This document shows, piece after piece, positions 36,553 to 49,673 of a stretch of 64,000 bases of DNA. The DNA comes from an uncultured Bacteroidota bacterium (lineage in GTDB: Bacteria; Bacteroidota; Bacteroidia; Flavobacteriales; Flavobacteriaceae): positions 62,001 to 126,000 of the forward strand of contig CACMZR010000003.1 in NCBI GenBank assembly GCA_902618245.1, given 5' to 3'. Position 1 is the first letter of the stretch. Each line of letters begins with the position of its first letter. The notes under the pieces were generated by a model that saw only the letters and a program-made list of their open reading frames with translations, was not told the origin of the DNA and did not search any database. The translations under genes and the position numbers were made by a program.

Positions 36553-37594
36553 AGTAAAAATCTAACTGATCTCCTTTAACATTCTTTGAAAAGGATACTT
36601 TTTTATTGATATTTGGTGAGCTAATTCCATTTTCTATTTTTTTTGAACTTGTAAAAACTCTTGCCTCATCCCAATACCCCGAATCAATGAATTTTTCTAG
36701 TGTTGTCTTTCCTCCCTCAATAATAACTGACTGTATGTCATTTGCACAACAAAACAAGAAAAAACTTCTAATGTTGTAAGGTTTTATAATAATATACTTT
36801 TTACCATTTATTAAATCCATTTGTTTTTCCTTATTAAAAAAAATTGTTGGTTCTTTATCTTCAATAACAAATGATTTAGCGGGTGTTCTGTTATTTGGAT
36901 CAAAAACTAATCTTAGGGGATTGTTTCCTTTATAGTGTCTGTTTGTTAACTTTGGATTGTCATTTATAACTGTTTGAACACCAACAAGAATTGCAGCCTC
37001 TTGACTGCGCCATTTGTGTACAATTTTTCGAGAGTAAGCATTAGATATCCAAAACACTTTTCTTGATTTTTTTTCTTTATCTATCGGAGCTATAAAATCA
37101 TCAGCTGTCTTAGCCCATTTTAGAATAATATATGGACGTTTTTTTTGGTAAAATGTTAAAAAACGTCTGTTAGCAAAGTCAGTTTTCTTCTTCAACACAC
37201 CATACTTTACAATGCAACCTGACTTCTGAAGAATTTTTACTCCATTACCGCTAACTTTCGGATTTGGATCAATTGAACCGATCACTACTTTTGGGATTGA
37301 GAACTTTTTGATAGTATCAACACAAGGCGGAGTTTTACCATGATGGGCACAAGGTTCTAAATTAACATACATTGTACTTTTTGGAAGAAGAGATTTATCT
37401 TTTACATTAGAAATAGCTTTTATTTCAGCATGATGCTCACCTGCTTTTTCATGCCAACCTTTACCTATAATTTTATTTTTATAAACGATTATTGCCCCAA
37501 CAATGGGGTTAGGATAAGTTTTTCCTAGACCATTTTCTGCTAAATCCAGGCATCGCTTCATGAAATATTCATCGGTAAAACTTTTTGAAGCCAT
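36545..37594 (-). CDS. ribD: Bifunctional riboflavin deaminase/reductase
   Basis: Performs the second and third steps of riboflavin synthesis. The 349-residue protein starts at the ATG at 37594 (the TTG two codons earlier is in frame but unnecessary). The deaminase half has the zinc motif HHAEIKAI and EPCAHHGKTPPCVD; the reductase half follows after about residue 145, with RPYIILKWAKTADDF and VIIEGGKTTLEKFI. No FMN riboswitch was seen upstream. Confidence 0.95.
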   Translation of the reverse strand: MASKSFTDEYFMKRCLDLAENGLGKTYPNPIVGAIIVYKNKIIGKGWHEKAGEHHAEIKAISNVKDKSLLPKSTMYVNLEPCAHHGKTPPCVDTIKKFSIPKVVIGSIDPNPKVSGNGVKILQKSGCIVKYGVLKKKTDFANRRFLTFYQKKRPYIILKWAKTADDFIAPIDKEKKSRKVFWISNAYSRKIVHKWRSQEAAILVGVQTVINDNPKLTNRHYKGNNPLRLVFDPNNRTPAKSFVIEDKEPTIFFNKEKQMDLINGKKYIIIKPYNIRSFFLFCCANDIQSVIIEGGKTTLEKFIDSGYWDEARVFTSSKKIENGISSPNINKKVSFSKNVKGDQLDFYFN

Positions 37595-37810
37595 AATCAA
37601 ATTTGTTTTATTTCTAAAAAAATCATTTAGTGTGTCAGTATGAATATAAATTTAACAGAAATAAAAATTCATAAATATTAGGGTGAAGTTATTATAATAG
37701 TATTTTAAAAGACTAATATTTTGTGAACTAAAATATTTTTATTTAAATCTGTATAAATATCCTACTATAAATGAAAAATAACAACTTTTTTAAAAAAGAG
37801 ATAAATAAGA

Positions 37811-40665
<2,855 letters not shown>

Positions 40666-40760
40666 GCATCGAAAATTACTATATTTATAACAAATAAAAA
40701 TTTATTCTTAACACAATCTAAATTTTTTAATAACCGAATTGGTTAAAATATATTTATAGA

Positions 40761-41285
40761 ATGATTAATTTTTTAAAAGATATTTTTTTAAAATATAAGT
40801 TGAATAAAAGACTCAAAGTACTAAAATTTCAATCAAAAGGTGAAATTAAATCTTTAGATTCGATGTTAATTTTGACTTCAAATAATGAGTTTGATGAAAA
40901 CATTTTTTTTTCTTTAGCGAAATCATTAAAAATTTCAACCAAAAAAATTACTCTTGTTGTGATTAGTGACAAAAAATTACCTAAGGCCATATCAAAATTT
41001 GGGCAAATTATAAATCTAACTAAAGAAAGAGTAAGTTTGTTTGGGACATTTGACAAGGAGATGCATAAATTTTTTGACCAAAAATTTGACCTTTTAATAA
41101 ACTATTTTTCTTTAAGTGGAATATTTCCAGAATTTATTAGTGCCAGTTGTTCTTCTAAATTACGACTTGGTTTTTATGAAGTCAACCATGAAATCAGTGA
41201 TATTGTATTTAATTTAAATCTACAAGATAAACAAGCTTTTTTGAATGAATCGATAAATTATTTAAACTCTTTTCTAAAAAAATGA
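40761..41285 (+). CDS. Conserved flavobacterial protein, DUF6913-like
   Basis: A 174-residue protein without signal peptide. The N-terminus is basic (FLKDIFLKYKLNKRLKVLK), then alternating strand/helix segments with DLLINYFSLSGIFPEFISA and KLRLGFYEVNHE. It resembles the protein that sits between ligA and dapA in flavobacteria and is labelled DUF6913 there. Overlaps dapA by four bases. Function unknown. Confidence 0.7.
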   Translation: MINFLKDIFLKYKLNKRLKVLKFQSKGEIKSLDSMLILTSNNEFDENIFFSLAKSLKISTKKITLVVISDKKLPKAISKFGQIINLTKERVSLFGTFDKEMHKFFDQKFDLLINYFSLSGIFPEFISASCSSKLRLGFYEVNHEISDIVFNLNLQDKQAFLNESINYLNSFLKK

Positions 41286-42178
41286 ATTTTAAGGGATTGG
41301 GTGTAGCAATGATTACACCATTTGATGATAAAGGTAAAGTCGATTATGATTCTATCCCTCCAATTGTTGAAAATATAATTTCTGGTGGTGCTGATTATTT
41401 AGTTTTAATGGGTACCACAGCAGAAGTCCCATGTCTTTCAAGTAAAGAAAAGAAGAATATTGTTAAAATAGTTTCTAAGGTAAACCACAATAGGTTACCG
41501 ATGATTATTGGGATTGGAGGAAATAACACATCTGGAGTTATTTCTGAAATTAGTCAAACTGATTTATCATTTTTTGAAGCAATACTATCAGTTTCGCCAT
41601 ATTATAATAAACCATCGCAACAAGGTATTTATTCCCATTTTTCAGAGATTGCAAAAATTAGTCCACTTCCAATTATTGTTTATAATGTACCATCAAGAAC
41701 TGGTAGCTCAGTAAACCCTTCAACTTTTATTCGTTTGTGTAACGATAGTGAAAAAATTTTTGCGATAAAAGAATCAAGTGGTGATTTATCGCTTGCAAAA
41801 GAAATAATAAATAGTTCGTCTCCAGAAATTCAAGTTATATCGGGAGATGATGCTATGACTTTACCCATACTTTTAACTGGAGGAGTTGGTACTATATCTG
41901 TTTTGGCAAATGCTTTACCAAAACCAATTGTGAACTTATTCAAGCATATTAAAAATGGAAATCTAAATGAAGCTTATGAATTAAATCACCGTTTAATGGA
42001 TATCATTAGACTATTATTTGAGGAGGGTAATCCTGTTGGAATAAAGTGCCTGATGGAACTCATGGGCATTTGTAAAAAAAATGTTCGTCTTCCTCTCGTA
42101 AGTGCTTCGTCAGATTTGATTAATAAAATGGAAGAGCTTTTAAACAACAGCATTTTAAATATTTCCGGAGTTCAATAA
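41282..42178 (+). CDS. dapA: 4-hydroxy-tetrahydrodipicolinate synthase
   Basis: Condenses pyruvate with aspartate semialdehyde, the first step specific to lysine/DAP synthesis. The 298-residue TIM-barrel protein has GTTAEVPCLSSKEKK, the Tyr in IIVYNVPSRTG and the Schiff-base lysine in FAIKESSGDLS. Length is normal. It precedes bamD; dapF is in another cluster of this window. Confidence 0.97.
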   Translation: MNFKGLGVAMITPFDDKGKVDYDSIPPIVENIISGGADYLVLMGTTAEVPCLSSKEKKNIVKIVSKVNHNRLPMIIGIGGNNTSGVISEISQTDLSFFEAILSVSPYYNKPSQQGIYSHFSEIAKISPLPIIVYNVPSRTGSSVNPSTFIRLCNDSEKIFAIKESSGDLSLAKEIINSSSPEIQVISGDDAMTLPILLTGGVGTISVLANALPKPIVNLFKHIKNGNLNEAYELNHRLMDIIRLLFEEGNPVGIKCLMELMGICKKNVRLPLVSASSDLINKMEELLNNSILNISGVQ

Positions 42179-42220
42179 TTTATAATTTCGATTATTGTCG
42201 ATAATTAGTAATTTTGTGGC

Positions 42221-43063
42221 ATGAACAAAAAGCTTGTATTTTTAATCATTTCAGTTTGCTTTTCAAATATTTTCTTTTCTTGTAGTGATTATCAGAAACT
42301 ATTAAATAGCGATGATGCATCAGAAAAATACAAACAAGCTGAAGTATATTACAATGCTGGGGAATATCGAAAGGCTAATCGTCTTTTTGAACAAATTATC
42401 CCTAAATATCGTGGAAGACCACAGTCACAAAGAATAATCTTTTTTTTTGCAGAAACCTATTTTCAAACAAAAAGTTATAGCCTTGCTGCATACCAATATG
42501 AGAATTTTGTTAAAAGTTATCCCAAGAGTGAGCGAGTACTGGAAGCAATATTTAAAGCAGCAAAATGCTTTTATCTACAATCCCCATCTTATAGTCTTGA
42601 CCAAGAAGAAACTTACAATGCTATAGAAAAACTTCAAGTTTTCATAAATTTATACCCGGATTCTGAATATACACCTGAAGCAAATCAGATGATATCAGAA
42701 TTGCAAGAAAAGTTAGAAAAAAAAGATTTTGAAATAGCAAAACAATATTTTACCATACGCGATTATAGAGCAGCTATAAAAGCAAATGAAAACTTTATTG
42801 CTGGTTTTCCTGGGACAAAGTTTAGGGAAGAATCAATGTATATTAAATTCTTATCGTTATACGAAATAGCGATTAATAGTATTTTATCTAAAAAGAAAAA
42901 GAGATTAAATGAATTAAAACAACAATACGACTTAATTTTACGTTATTACCCTGAAACACTTTTTTTGGAAGATTTAAATAAGAAAATGGAAAGGGTAAAC
43001 ATTGAATTATTAAACTTTAATTTAACAACAAAAATATCAATAAATAATAATGACAAAGTATAG
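42221..43063 (+). CDS. bamD: Outer-membrane assembly lipoprotein BamD
   Basis: Part of the BAM complex that inserts outer-membrane proteins. The 280-residue product has a signal ending in IFFSC (lipobox), then TPR-type helices starting ASEKYKQAEVYYNAGEYRKANRLF and a series of YPKSERVLEA and YPDSEYTPEA repeats. It overlaps rpoZ by 14 bases, a typical Bacteroidota arrangement. Confidence 0.94.
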   Translation: MNKKLVFLIISVCFSNIFFSCSDYQKLLNSDDASEKYKQAEVYYNAGEYRKANRLFEQIIPKYRGRPQSQRIIFFFAETYFQTKSYSLAAYQYENFVKSYPKSERVLEAIFKAAKCFYLQSPSYSLDQEETYNAIEKLQVFINLYPDSEYTPEANQMISELQEKLEKKDFEIAKQYFTIRDYRAAIKANENFIAGFPGTKFREESMYIKFLSLYEIAINSILSKKKKRLNELKQQYDLILRYYPETLFLEDLNKKMERVNIELLNFNLTTKISINNNDKV

Positions 43064-43376
43064 AGAATCAAAAGCAGCACATACAACAAAAACATATAAT
43101 CGTAATGAGTTGGAAATAAAAACCAAAAATATTTATGAAGCCCTTTCGATTATAGCTAAAAGATCACAACAGATTAATTTGGAAATAAAAAAAGAATTAC
43201 ATGAAAAACTTGATGAATTTGCAACGCATAATGACAGTTTAGAAGAGATTTTTGAAAACAAAGAGCAAATAGAGGTTTCCAGATTTTATGAAAGATTGCC
43301 TAAACCACACGCAATGGCTATTGAGGAGTGGTTAAAAGACAAAATTTATTCTCGTAAGACTGATGATTCCAAATAA
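43050..43376 (+). CDS. rpoZ: RNA polymerase omega subunit, Bacteroidota type
   Basis: A 108-residue protein with NIYEALSIIAKRSQQINLEIKKE, the helix that binds the beta' subunit in the Bacteroidota version of omega, and a C-terminal RFYERLPKPHAMAIEEWL. The genomic position between bamD and coaBC is the usual one. Start overlaps the bamD 3' end by 14 bases. Confidence 0.9.
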   Translation: MTKYRESKAAHTTKTYNRNELEIKTKNIYEALSIIAKRSQQINLEIKKELHEKLDEFATHNDSLEEIFENKEQIEVSRFYERLPKPHAMAIEEWLKDKIYSRKTDDSK

Positions 43377-43382
43377 TATCCC

Positions 43383-44582
43383 ATGAGTCTTTTAGGAGGC
43401 AAAAAAATTATCTTGGGGATTTCTGGAGGTATAGCTGCATATAAGACTCCGATTCTTGTTCGTGAACTTATAAAACAAGAAACTAATGTAAGAGTTGTTA
43501 TGACCCCAGCATCAAAAAAGTTTGTAACTCCATTAACTCTTTCTACAGTATCTAAAAACCCCGTACTTTCATCATTTGAATCTTACAATAAAGATAATCC
43601 AATATGGAATGATCATGTTGAAATCGGATCATGGGCTGATCTTTTACTCATAGCGCCTGCAACATCAAATACTATTTCGTCAATGGTTAATGGACGCTGT
43701 AATAATTTATTGTTAGCTGTGTATCTATCTGCTAAATGTAAAACTTTTATTGCCCCATCTATGGATTTAGATATGTATGACCACCCCTCAAATCAAAAAA
43801 ATCTAAAAAAATTAAAAACTTACGGGAACATTATTATGCCAGTCGGAAAAGGTCAGCTAGCAAGTGGTCTCTATGGAAATGGGAGAATGCTTGAACCAAA
43901 TCAAATTATATCTTTTTTGATTAACCATTATAAATCAAACCTACCCTTAACCGGTAAAAATGTTTTGATAACATCCGGTCCAACTTATGAGCAAATTGAT
44001 CCTGTTCGCTTTATTGGTAATAACTCATCAGGAAAAATGGGCTTTGCACTTGCCGAAGTAGCTGCAAGCCAAGGAGCTAATGTTATTCTTATTACAGGAC
44101 CTACGAATGAAAAAATTCATAACTCTTTGATCAAAGTTCATCCAGTGCTTAGTGCTGATAACATGTATGAAGCGGTTAAAAAACACTACGCTGATTGTGA
44201 CATTGCCATTGCATCAGCGGCAGTCTCAGATTTTAGAGTTAAGTCTCCAGAAAAGAAAAAACTTAAAAAATCTCAAGGTAAAAGAAGTCTTGAACTAGTG
44301 CCTACGAAAGACATTTTGGCTTACATGGGGCGAAATAAAAAAAATCAGTTTCTAGTTGGTTTCGCATTAGAGACAGACAACGAACTCGAAAATGCAAAAA
44401 TTAAGTTAAAGGAAAAAAATTTAAATGCAATTGTTCTAAATTCTTTAAATGACAAAGGAGCTGGTTTTTCCTCTAATACTAATAAGATTTCTTACATTAA
44501 AAAGAATGAATTAGTAAAAAAATTTCCACTTCAATCAAAATTAGAGTGCGCCAAAAGTATATTTGAACAAATATTATCTTAA
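43383..44582 (+). CDS. coaBC: Bifunctional phosphopantothenoylcysteine decarboxylase/synthase
   Basis: Makes 4'-phosphopantetheine in CoA synthesis. The 399-residue protein has the flavoprotein half (GGIAAYKTPILVREL, a NGRCNNLLLAVYL region) and the synthetase half with NVLITSGPTYEQIDPVRFI, NNSSGKMGFALAE and SAAVSDFRVK. Length is right. The stop overlaps the next ATG by one base (TAATG). Confidence 0.97.
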   Translation: MSLLGGKKIILGISGGIAAYKTPILVRELIKQETNVRVVMTPASKKFVTPLTLSTVSKNPVLSSFESYNKDNPIWNDHVEIGSWADLLLIAPATSNTISSMVNGRCNNLLLAVYLSAKCKTFIAPSMDLDMYDHPSNQKNLKKLKTYGNIIMPVGKGQLASGLYGNGRMLEPNQIISFLINHYKSNLPLTGKNVLITSGPTYEQIDPVRFIGNNSSGKMGFALAEVAASQGANVILITGPTNEKIHNSLIKVHPVLSADNMYEAVKKHYADCDIAIASAAVSDFRVKSPEKKKLKKSQGKRSLELVPTKDILAYMGRNKKNQFLVGFALETDNELENAKIKLKEKNLNAIVLNSLNDKGAGFSSNTNKISYIKKNELVKKFPLQSKLECAKSIFEQILS

Positions 44583-45472
44583 TGAAAAAAATTTTATGTG
44601 TATTATTTTCTTGTGTTCTTAGTTTTCAAGTTACTTCCCAAGAGTTAAATGCTCAAGTCATAGTAAATTCAGATCTAGTAAATCAAACAAATCAACAGAT
44701 ATTTAAGACCCTAGAACGCGCCCTTAAAGAATTTATTAATACTCAAGTTTGGACAGAAAAAGTTTTTTTAAATCAAGAAAAAATTAACTGCTCTTTTGTA
44801 TTTAATCTTTCTGCCTATAGTAACGATCAATTTGAAGCTACACTTCAAGTCCAATCTGAAAGACCTGTATATCAAACAAGTTATGATAGTCCTGTTTTAA
44901 ATTTTTTAGACAAGGATATTACTTTTTCTTATCAAGAGTTTCAACCCCTTTTTTTTAATGAATCTAGTTTTGAATCCAATTTAATTTCTTTGATTAGCTT
45001 TTATGCATATGTAATAATTGGTCTTGATGCGGATACTTTTCTGCAGAATGGAGGTAACAGATATTTTGAAAAAGCTAGGCAAGTTGTAAATCTTGCACAG
45101 AGTTCTGTTAGAAAAGGATGGAAACCCGGAGATGGTCTTAGGAATAGATTTTGGTTAATTGATTCTTTAAGGTCAAATACTTTTAAAGAATACCGTCAGA
45201 CCATGTATAATTATCATCGTTCTGGATTAGACCAAATGACAAATGACCCTATAGCTGGAAAAAAAGCTCTAATGCTTTCAATTCAAGACTTAGAACCATT
45301 ATTTCAGAGAAGACCTAATGCATTTTTACTTCAATTATTTTTTGATGCTAAGGTTGAAGAAATAGTAAATTTATTCCAAGAAGGACCAAAGATAGATTTT
45401 AAAAAAACAGAAGACGTTTTAAAGAAAATTGCTCCGTTTTTTGGAGGTAGATGGAAGCAAATCAAAGCATAA
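44582..45472 (+). CDS. porD: Type IX secretion protein PorD (DUF4835 family)
   Basis: A 296-residue protein with a signal peptide (about 1-20, ending SFQVTSQ). It has the family patterns INCSFVFNLSAYSNDQFEA, VQSERPVYQTSYDSPVLNF, FYAYVIIGLDADTF and GNRYFEKARQVVN. The DUF4835/PorD family is required for the type IX secretion system in Bacteroidota, where it is found between coaBC and recN, as here. It implies that this organism has T9SS-based secretion and perhaps gliding; other T9SS genes are not in the window. Confidence 0.88.
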   Translation: MKKILCVLFSCVLSFQVTSQELNAQVIVNSDLVNQTNQQIFKTLERALKEFINTQVWTEKVFLNQEKINCSFVFNLSAYSNDQFEATLQVQSERPVYQTSYDSPVLNFLDKDITFSYQEFQPLFFNESSFESNLISLISFYAYVIIGLDADTFLQNGGNRYFEKARQVVNLAQSSVRKGWKPGDGLRNRFWLIDSLRSNTFKEYRQTMYNYHRSGLDQMTNDPIAGKKALMLSIQDLEPLFQRRPNAFLLQLFFDAKVEEIVNLFQEGPKIDFKKTEDVLKKIAPFFGGRWKQIKA

Positions 45473-45505
45473 TTTTGTATATTTTATTTTTAAAAAAAAT
45501 CAGAT

Positions 45506-47158
45506 TTGCTTACTAAATTAAAAATAAAAAACTTCGCTATAATTGAAGATTTAGAGGTTGATTTTTCTGGAGGTATGACATGTATTACAGGTGAGACAGG
45601 TGCTGGCAAATCAATCCTATTAGGAGGCTTATCTCTTGTTTTAGGAAAACGTGCTGACCTATCAAACATGTTTGATTCATCAAGAAAATGTATAGTTGAA
45701 GCAGTATTTCAAATTAATCAATACACTCTTAAGCCATTATTTGATAAATATGATCTAGATTATTATGATGAAACAGTTTTAAGACGTGAAATTTTACCTC
45801 ATGGTAAATCAAGAGCTTTTGTTAATGATACGCCCGTTAATTTAAATTTATTAGAAAAGATAAGTCTAAATTTAATTGATATTCATTCCCAAAATGATAC
45901 ACAAACATTGTTGGAAAATGAATATCAAATTGAAGTATTAGATGCTTTAGCTGGTAACGAAGAATTACTAAAGAAATATCAAAATACATTGATTTCGTTT
46001 AAAAACTGTGTCAAAGAGTATAAGAAACTATATTTTTCTCAATCTCAAGTTCAAAAAACATATGAGCTTGATAAATTTTTACTAGAAGAGTTAAACTCTT
46101 CCAAATTAGAAATTGGAATGCAAGAAGAACTTGAGGAAAACATAAATGAATTGAGTAGTGTTGAGTATTTGCAAAAAACTATAGCAAATTCAATACAAAT
46201 GATCGAATCAGAGTCCTTTGGACTTTTAGATAAATTTAAGGAGCTTGTTAAAAATGTTAATGGGATTTACAAAAAATCAAAGAAATATGAGGATTTAAAT
46301 AATCGTGTTGGTATTTTATCAATTGAATTAGAGGATATTTTAGAGAGTCTTAAATCACAATTTGACATTTTAGAAACCAATCCAGAAAAATTAGATGAAT
46401 TAAATTCAAGGATTGATCATTTAAATTCACTTTATCAAAAACATAAAGTCAAAAATGTAGACGATTTAATTTTCATAAAACAAAAGCTTGAAAAAACCAT
46501 TTATCACAATTCGAAATTTGAAGAAAATTTACTTCATCTTGAAAAAAAACAGAAAGATCTAGAAAATACTTTAAGAAAATATAGCAGTGAACTATCATTC
46601 AATCGAAAAAAGACTATATCAATTTTAGAAAAAGAACTTAAATTGTTAGTTACTAAGATGGGTATGGATCAAGCTACATTCAAAATTCAATTAGATAAAG
46701 GGAGTGAGTTCTATAATAATGGTACTGATGAAATTTCATTTATGTTTAGTGCTAATAGAGGAAGTGATTTTAAAACATTAAAAAAAGTTGTTTCGGGTGG
46801 TGAATTATCGCGAATTATGTTAGCTATAAAGGCAATATTGTCACAATATAAAAAATTACCAACACTAGTATTTGATGAAATTGATTCGGGTGTATCTGGT
46901 AAAATTTCAAATAGCATTGCTGAAGTTATGGGAACTATATCTACAAAATTGCAGGTGTTTACAATTACACATCTACCCCAGGTTGCCGCAAAAGGAAATC
47001 ATCATTTTAGAGTTGAGAAAAAGTTAGATAATGGTAAAACAACAACTTTTTTAGAGTTTTTAAATGAGAAATCACGAATACAGGAAATTGCTAAAATGTT
47101 ATCTGGAAATAAGGTAACCAAATCAGCAATTGAGCATGCAAAACAATTAATGAATTAA
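45506..47158 (+). CDS. recN: DNA repair protein RecN
   Basis: SMC-like ATPase of double-strand break repair, 550 residues. It has the Walker A GETGAGKSILLGG, a long coiled-coil middle region, the ABC signature SGGELSRIMLAIK and Walker B PTLVFDEIDSGVSG. The start is TTG at 45506: the frame is closed by TAA at 45491-45493 and no ATG lies before the conserved LTKLKIKNFAIIEDLEV. A low-efficiency start fits a repair protein kept at a low level. Confidence 0.95.
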   Translation: MLTKLKIKNFAIIEDLEVDFSGGMTCITGETGAGKSILLGGLSLVLGKRADLSNMFDSSRKCIVEAVFQINQYTLKPLFDKYDLDYYDETVLRREILPHGKSRAFVNDTPVNLNLLEKISLNLIDIHSQNDTQTLLENEYQIEVLDALAGNEELLKKYQNTLISFKNCVKEYKKLYFSQSQVQKTYELDKFLLEELNSSKLEIGMQEELEENINELSSVEYLQKTIANSIQMIESESFGLLDKFKELVKNVNGIYKKSKKYEDLNNRVGILSIELEDILESLKSQFDILETNPEKLDELNSRIDHLNSLYQKHKVKNVDDLIFIKQKLEKTIYHNSKFEENLLHLEKKQKDLENTLRKYSSELSFNRKKTISILEKELKLLVTKMGMDQATFKIQLDKGSEFYNNGTDEISFMFSANRGSDFKTLKKVVSGGELSRIMLAIKAILSQYKKLPTLVFDEIDSGVSGKISNSIAEVMGTISTKLQVFTITHLPQVAAKGNHHFRVEKKLDNGKTTTFLEFLNEKSRIQEIAKMLSGNKVTKSAIEHAKQLMN

Positions 47159-47193
47159 TTAAAACGTATATTTAAAAAACTAACAAAAAAACA

Positions 47194-48012
47194 ATGTCAT
47201 ACAAAATCTTAGAAGGTAAAAAGGGAATTATTTTTGGAGCTTTAGACGAAAATTCTATTGCCTGGAAAACAGCTGAATCAATAACTGAAGCAGGAGGTAG
47301 CTACGTGCTTACTAATGCACCGGTTGCTTTAAGAATGGGAAACATAAATATTCTAGCAGAAAAAACTGGTTCCAAGGTAATCGCTGCTGATGCAACTAAT
47401 ACCGAAGATTTAGAGAAGTTAATTATCCAATCACAAGAAATTCTTGGATCTAAACTGGACTTTGTATTGCATTCAATCGGAATGTCACTAAACGTAAGAA
47501 AAGGAAGACATTACACTAATTTGGATTACGGATGGATGACAAAAGGTTGGGATATTTCTGCTTTATCGTTTCATAAATTGATGCAATGTTTATACCAAAA
47601 AGATGCAATGAATACTTGGGGTAGTATTGTCGCATTAACATATGTTGCTGCGCAAAGAACTTTTCCTAATTACAATGACATGGCAGACAACAAAGCATAT
47701 TTAGAATCAATCGCAAGAAGCTTTGGATATTTTTTCGGAAAAGATAAAAAGGTACGCGTTAATACAATTTCTCAGTCACCAACCTTAACTACAGCTGGAA
47801 AAGGAGTTGCAGGGCTTGACGGATTCCTTAAATATGCAGAAAAAATGTCTCCATTAGGAAATGCCACAGCAAAGGAATGTGCAGATTATACAGTTACTTT
47901 ATTTTCAGATTTAACAAGAAAAGTTACACTTCAAAATTTGTATCACGATGGTGGATTTTCAAGTGTAGGTGTTAGCCAGGAAATTATTGATTCTATAAAC
48001 CCCTCTGATTAA
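47194..48012 (+). CDS. fabI: Enoyl-ACP reductase FabI
   Basis: NADH-dependent last step of fatty-acid elongation. The 272-residue short-chain reductase has GKKGIIFGALDENSIAW (nucleotide site), the LHSIGMS strand, and PNYNDMADNKAYLESIARSF containing the Tyr/Lys catalytic pair. Length fits FabI. It follows recN by 35 bases. Confidence 0.95.
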   Translation: MSYKILEGKKGIIFGALDENSIAWKTAESITEAGGSYVLTNAPVALRMGNINILAEKTGSKVIAADATNTEDLEKLIIQSQEILGSKLDFVLHSIGMSLNVRKGRHYTNLDYGWMTKGWDISALSFHKLMQCLYQKDAMNTWGSIVALTYVAAQRTFPNYNDMADNKAYLESIARSFGYFFGKDKKVRVNTISQSPTLTTAGKGVAGLDGFLKYAEKMSPLGNATAKECADYTVTLFSDLTRKVTLQNLYHDGGFSSVGVSQEIIDSINPSD

Positions 48013-48029
48013 AATCCTATTTTTATAAA

Positions 48030-48992
48030 ATGTTAAAGGGAACTGAAGGAAATAGTAGATTTAAAAAAAAATTACCTTCAAAAAATCGTCTTCGTTTTTT
48101 TTTATTATTTGTTTTTATTTCATTTTCCTTTTGGTTGAGTACAAAACTCTCAAACTCATATACAGTCGAACAAACTTTTAATATCGAGTGGATTAATATA
48201 CCAGAAGGAGTTATAATTCCTAATAATGATCAAAAATTAAATACTTCTATAACCGCTAGTGGTATTGAAATTCTTTTATATCGGCTATTCAATGATATTT
48301 TAAAAATTGATATAAATCAAGCTGACTTTGGAAGAGAAACATTTGAATTAAATGTTGAGAATCAAAAATTTTTTATTCTGCAACAACTTTATAATAACAC
48401 ATCACTTAACCTAATTAATCCATCCTCTTTTAAAATTAAGTATAGTCGCTTAAATGAAAAAAAACTTCCGGTTTTCCCACGAACTAAAATAAATTTGAGA
48501 GCTGGATATTTGACTGATTATGGTGTTATTAGTAAACCAGATAGTGTAATTATTAGAGGCCCAAAAGTGCTGTTAGATTCCATTTACTTTGTCGAAACAG
48601 AAATATATTATGAAAAAGACGTTTTTAAATCGATATCAAAAAAAATAAATCTTAAACCTATACAAGGAGTTAATTTTTCAAAAGCTATTGTAGATATAGA
48701 AGTTTCAGTTTCCCGCTATTCTGAAAAAGAGTTAAATATACCCATTGAATTAATAAATCAACCAAACGGAATCAAGGTAAAACTATTTCCTGCTAAGTCA
48801 AAAATAAGGGCCACAATACCCATGAAAATTATTGGTAATGTTGGGGTTTCAGATTTTAGATTAATTGCTGACTATAATAAAATATTAGAAGGGCAAACTC
48901 AAAAATTAGAATTATATGTTCAAAAGAAACCTGCGGGCGTAAAACAAATAATTTTAGAACCAAAAGAAGTAAATTATCTAATAAGAAAATGA
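48030..48992 (+). CDS. YbbR/CdaR-like envelope protein
   Basis: A 320-residue protein with one membrane segment near the N-terminus (RFFLLFVFISFSFWLS) and a beta-rich outer part with repeated YbbR-like units (GVISKPDSVIIRGPKVLLDS, and KIRATIPMKIIGNVGVSDF). In Firmicutes YbbR/CdaR controls c-di-AMP cyclase; in flavobacteria the homologue sits before coaE as here, and its role is not known to me. Overlaps coaE by four bases. Confidence 0.8.
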   Translation: MLKGTEGNSRFKKKLPSKNRLRFFLLFVFISFSFWLSTKLSNSYTVEQTFNIEWINIPEGVIIPNNDQKLNTSITASGIEILLYRLFNDILKIDINQADFGRETFELNVENQKFFILQQLYNNTSLNLINPSSFKIKYSRLNEKKLPVFPRTKINLRAGYLTDYGVISKPDSVIIRGPKVLLDSIYFVETEIYYEKDVFKSISKKINLKPIQGVNFSKAIVDIEVSVSRYSEKELNIPIELINQPNGIKVKLFPAKSKIRATIPMKIIGNVGVSDFRLIADYNKILEGQTQKLELYVQKKPAGVKQIILEPKEVNYLIRK

Positions 48993-49582
48993 TTATAGTT
49001 GGTCTTACTGGAGGAATAGGTAGTGGGAAATCTACAATTTTAAATTATTTCAGAGAGCGCGGCTATCCATGTTTTGAATCTGACGAAGTTGGCAAAAAAC
49101 TTTTAGAGGTGGAATTGAAAGAAACTGTAGTAAAGTTATTTGGTGAGGAAGTTTACAATACAAAAGGAATTTTAGATAGAAAAGTCATATCAAAAAAAGT
49201 ATTTTCCAATTCAAAATTACTTGAAACATTAAATAATATCGTTCATCCTGCTGTAAATGAAGCTTTTGAAAAATTTAAAAAGAAATATCAAGACTCTCCT
49301 ATAATAGTTAAAGAGGCAGCTATTTTAATTGAAAGTGGAAGCTATAAATCATGTGATATCATTATACTAGTTAAAGCACCACTAGATGAAAGAATAAAAA
49401 GAATAATGGCTAGAGACTCTGCTAATAAATCTGAAGTAATAGCTAAGATCAGTAACCAATGGGAAGATAAAAAAAAAGAAAAATATGCTGATTATGTTGT
49501 TGAAAATATTAGTATACAGGAAACGCATGAGAAAGTAAAAAATCTTATTAAAAAGTTAAACAATAAAGAGAATTTTTACTAA
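48989..49582 (+). CDS. coaE: Dephospho-CoA kinase
   Basis: Last step of CoA synthesis. The 197-residue P-loop kinase starts MIIVGLTGGIGSGKSTI and continues with CFESDEVGKKLL and VHPAV, a KEAAILIESG region and the lid with RIMARDSANKSEV. Length is typical. It ends the long rightward gene series that began at prmC. Confidence 0.96.
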   Translation: MIIVGLTGGIGSGKSTILNYFRERGYPCFESDEVGKKLLEVELKETVVKLFGEEVYNTKGILDRKVISKKVFSNSKLLETLNNIVHPAVNEAFEKFKKKYQDSPIIVKEAAILIESGSYKSCDIIILVKAPLDERIKRIMARDSANKSEVIAKISNQWEDKKKEKYADYVVENISIQETHEKVKNLIKKLNNKENFY

Positions 49583-49673
49583 GACAACTTTAATATTTAT
49601 TTTTGTATTAAATCTTAATTAATTAAGAGTACAGTTTTGAATAAAGCCCCTCTTGATTTAAAAGTATTAATTG

